Positions 62,956-64,000 of a stretch of DNA of 64,000 bases are shown here, one piece after another. The position numbers were made by a program, and so were the translations under genes. Positions within the stretch are counted from its first letter, which is position 1. Every line of letters begins with the position of its first letter. Under the pieces are notes generated by a model. That model saw nothing but the letters and a program-made list of their open reading frames with translations. It had not been told where the DNA came from and searched no databases. This stretch comes from Hyphomonadaceae bacterium (GTDB lineage Bacteria; Pseudomonadota; Alphaproteobacteria; Caulobacterales; Hyphomonadaceae), in contig JALHLU010000006.1 in assembly GCA_022844345.1 (NCBI GenBank), positions 124,001 through 188,000 of the forward strand, given 5' to 3'.

Positions 62956-64000
62956 CTATGGTCGCGTAGCCGCCATCAAAGTCGGCACATCGCCCAGCTC
63001 GCCACCCGCCTCACGGGCGAACAGCTTCCGCGCGCCGGGCACATTCCCCGCCGCCGCCATCGCCGCGCCCGCAGCAAGCCTGACCGGCAGCGGCGCCGTA
63101 AACGCCCGTGCAAAGCCTTCCATCGCGGCGGCGGTCGCTGCAACATCCGCCCGGCGCCACGTCGTATACGCCGCCAGCGCACTCGCCGCGCCGATATCAA
63201 GACCCACGCGCCCCGCTTCCGCGATCACATCGACCAGGGCGGCGACATCCTTGAGCCCCAGATTGAGCCCCTGCCCCGCAAGCGGGTGGATCACATGCGC
63301 AGCGTCTCCCGCCAGCGCCACACGATGCCCGTCGAACCGTTCGGCGACCCTCAGGCGAAGCGGAAACACATGCCGCGGCCCCGCGACACGCGCACCAGGC
63401 ACGAAGTCGCCCGCCGTCTTGGCCAGCTCGCGCTCGAACTCACCATCGTCCAGCCCCGCCAGCGCCCCGGCGATCTTGGCGCGTTCCGTCCAGATCAGGT
63501 TGGCGCGGTTTCCGGTCAGCGGCAGTACGGCCATCGGCCCGCGCGGCAGGAAGATCTGGCGCGCCACCCCATTGTGCGGCTTTGCCAGCGCCAGCGTCGT
63601 CGACAGCGCGGCCGCATCGTAATCATGGCCCTCGAAACGCAGCTTGGCCGCCTCGCGCACCTGCGAGCGGGCGCCATCGCACCCCACAACCAATCTCGCC
63701 GCAATGACATGCTCGCCCGCCACAAGCCTTGCCTCCAGCGGACTGAACGTCACCGCATCGATGCGCGCGCGCGACAACAGCCGGATGTTCGCGTCAAGGC
63801 TGGCCGCTGCATGCAGCGCGGCCGCCAGGGCCGATCCCTCGATCATGTAGCCAAGTGAGGGCTCGGCGCATTCTTCCGCGATAAACGAGATGCCGCCCAG
63901 CCGTCCCTCGGCTTCCACCTGCAACACCGGCTCGGCATGCGGCAGCAGCTGTTCCTCCAGCCCCAGCGCACGGAAAATGCGCCAGCAGCCATAAGCGATG
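62956..64000 (-). CDS. UbiH/UbiF-family FAD-dependent monooxygenase, partial (continues past window end)
   Basis: RLVVGCDGARSQVREAAKLRFEGHDYDAAALSTTLAL; RVALAGDAAHVIHPLAGQGLNLGLKDVAAL; frame open to 64000. Confidence 0.9.
   Translation of the reverse strand, partial: IAYGCWRIFRALGLEEQLLPHAEPVLQVEAEGRLGGISFIAEECAEPSLGYMIEGSALAAALHAAASLDANIRLLSRARIDAVTFSPLEARLVAGEHVIAARLVVGCDGARSQVREAAKLRFEGHDYDAAALSTTLALAKPHNGVARQIFLPRGPMAVLPLTGNRANLIWTERAKIAGALAGLDDGEFERELAKTAGDFVPGARVAGPRHVFPLRLRVAERFDGHRVALAGDAAHVIHPLAGQGLNLGLKDVAALVDVIAEAGRVGLDIGAASALAAYTTWRRADVAATAAAMEGFARAFTAPLPVRLAAGAAMAAAGNVPGARKLFAREAGGELGDVPTLMAATRP

Overview
High-GC chromosomal window, most likely from an alphaproteobacterium; gene content and order suggest Hyphomonadaceae or Caulobacterales-like, which is inference. 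No rRNA, tRNA, CRISPR array, prophage or transposase was recognised. Core blocks: fabI; udk and rbfA; rimP-nusA-ylxR-infB; gyrB-recF-orf112-dnaN-dnaA plus rpsT; comM; gshB-BON-yraN-rsmI; lpoA-like; hemW-rdgB; rph; hrcA-grpE. Accessory genes are inserted into normally compact neighbourhoods (between infB and rbfA, and between rdgB and rph). They include an SPFH/Arc-type/TM operon, a DUF2975-XRE pair, a HigBA-like TA pair, and a class A beta-lactamase and NUDIX gene overlapping rph. Main unexplained signals: (1) a family of about 120-126 bp BIME/MITE-like inverted-repeat elements, three related copies plus a remnant, and two unrelated-sequence elements of the same size and architecture; (2) a 28-bp dyad operator candidate at the SPFH-Arc operon promoter, with a small unlisted divergent ORF; (3) a perfect CtrA-type TTAA-N7-TTAAC site at an orphan flagellar-type DUF1217 gene carrying an inserted domain; (4) an uncharacterised ORF overlapping recF by 4 nt in the dnaN-recF-gyrB cluster; (5) rph-bla-NUDIX joined by TGATG stop/start overlaps; (6) a hybrid histidine kinase overlapping an AmpG-like permease by 4 nt. 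All calls are by eye from translated ORFs and sequence; no database search was run.
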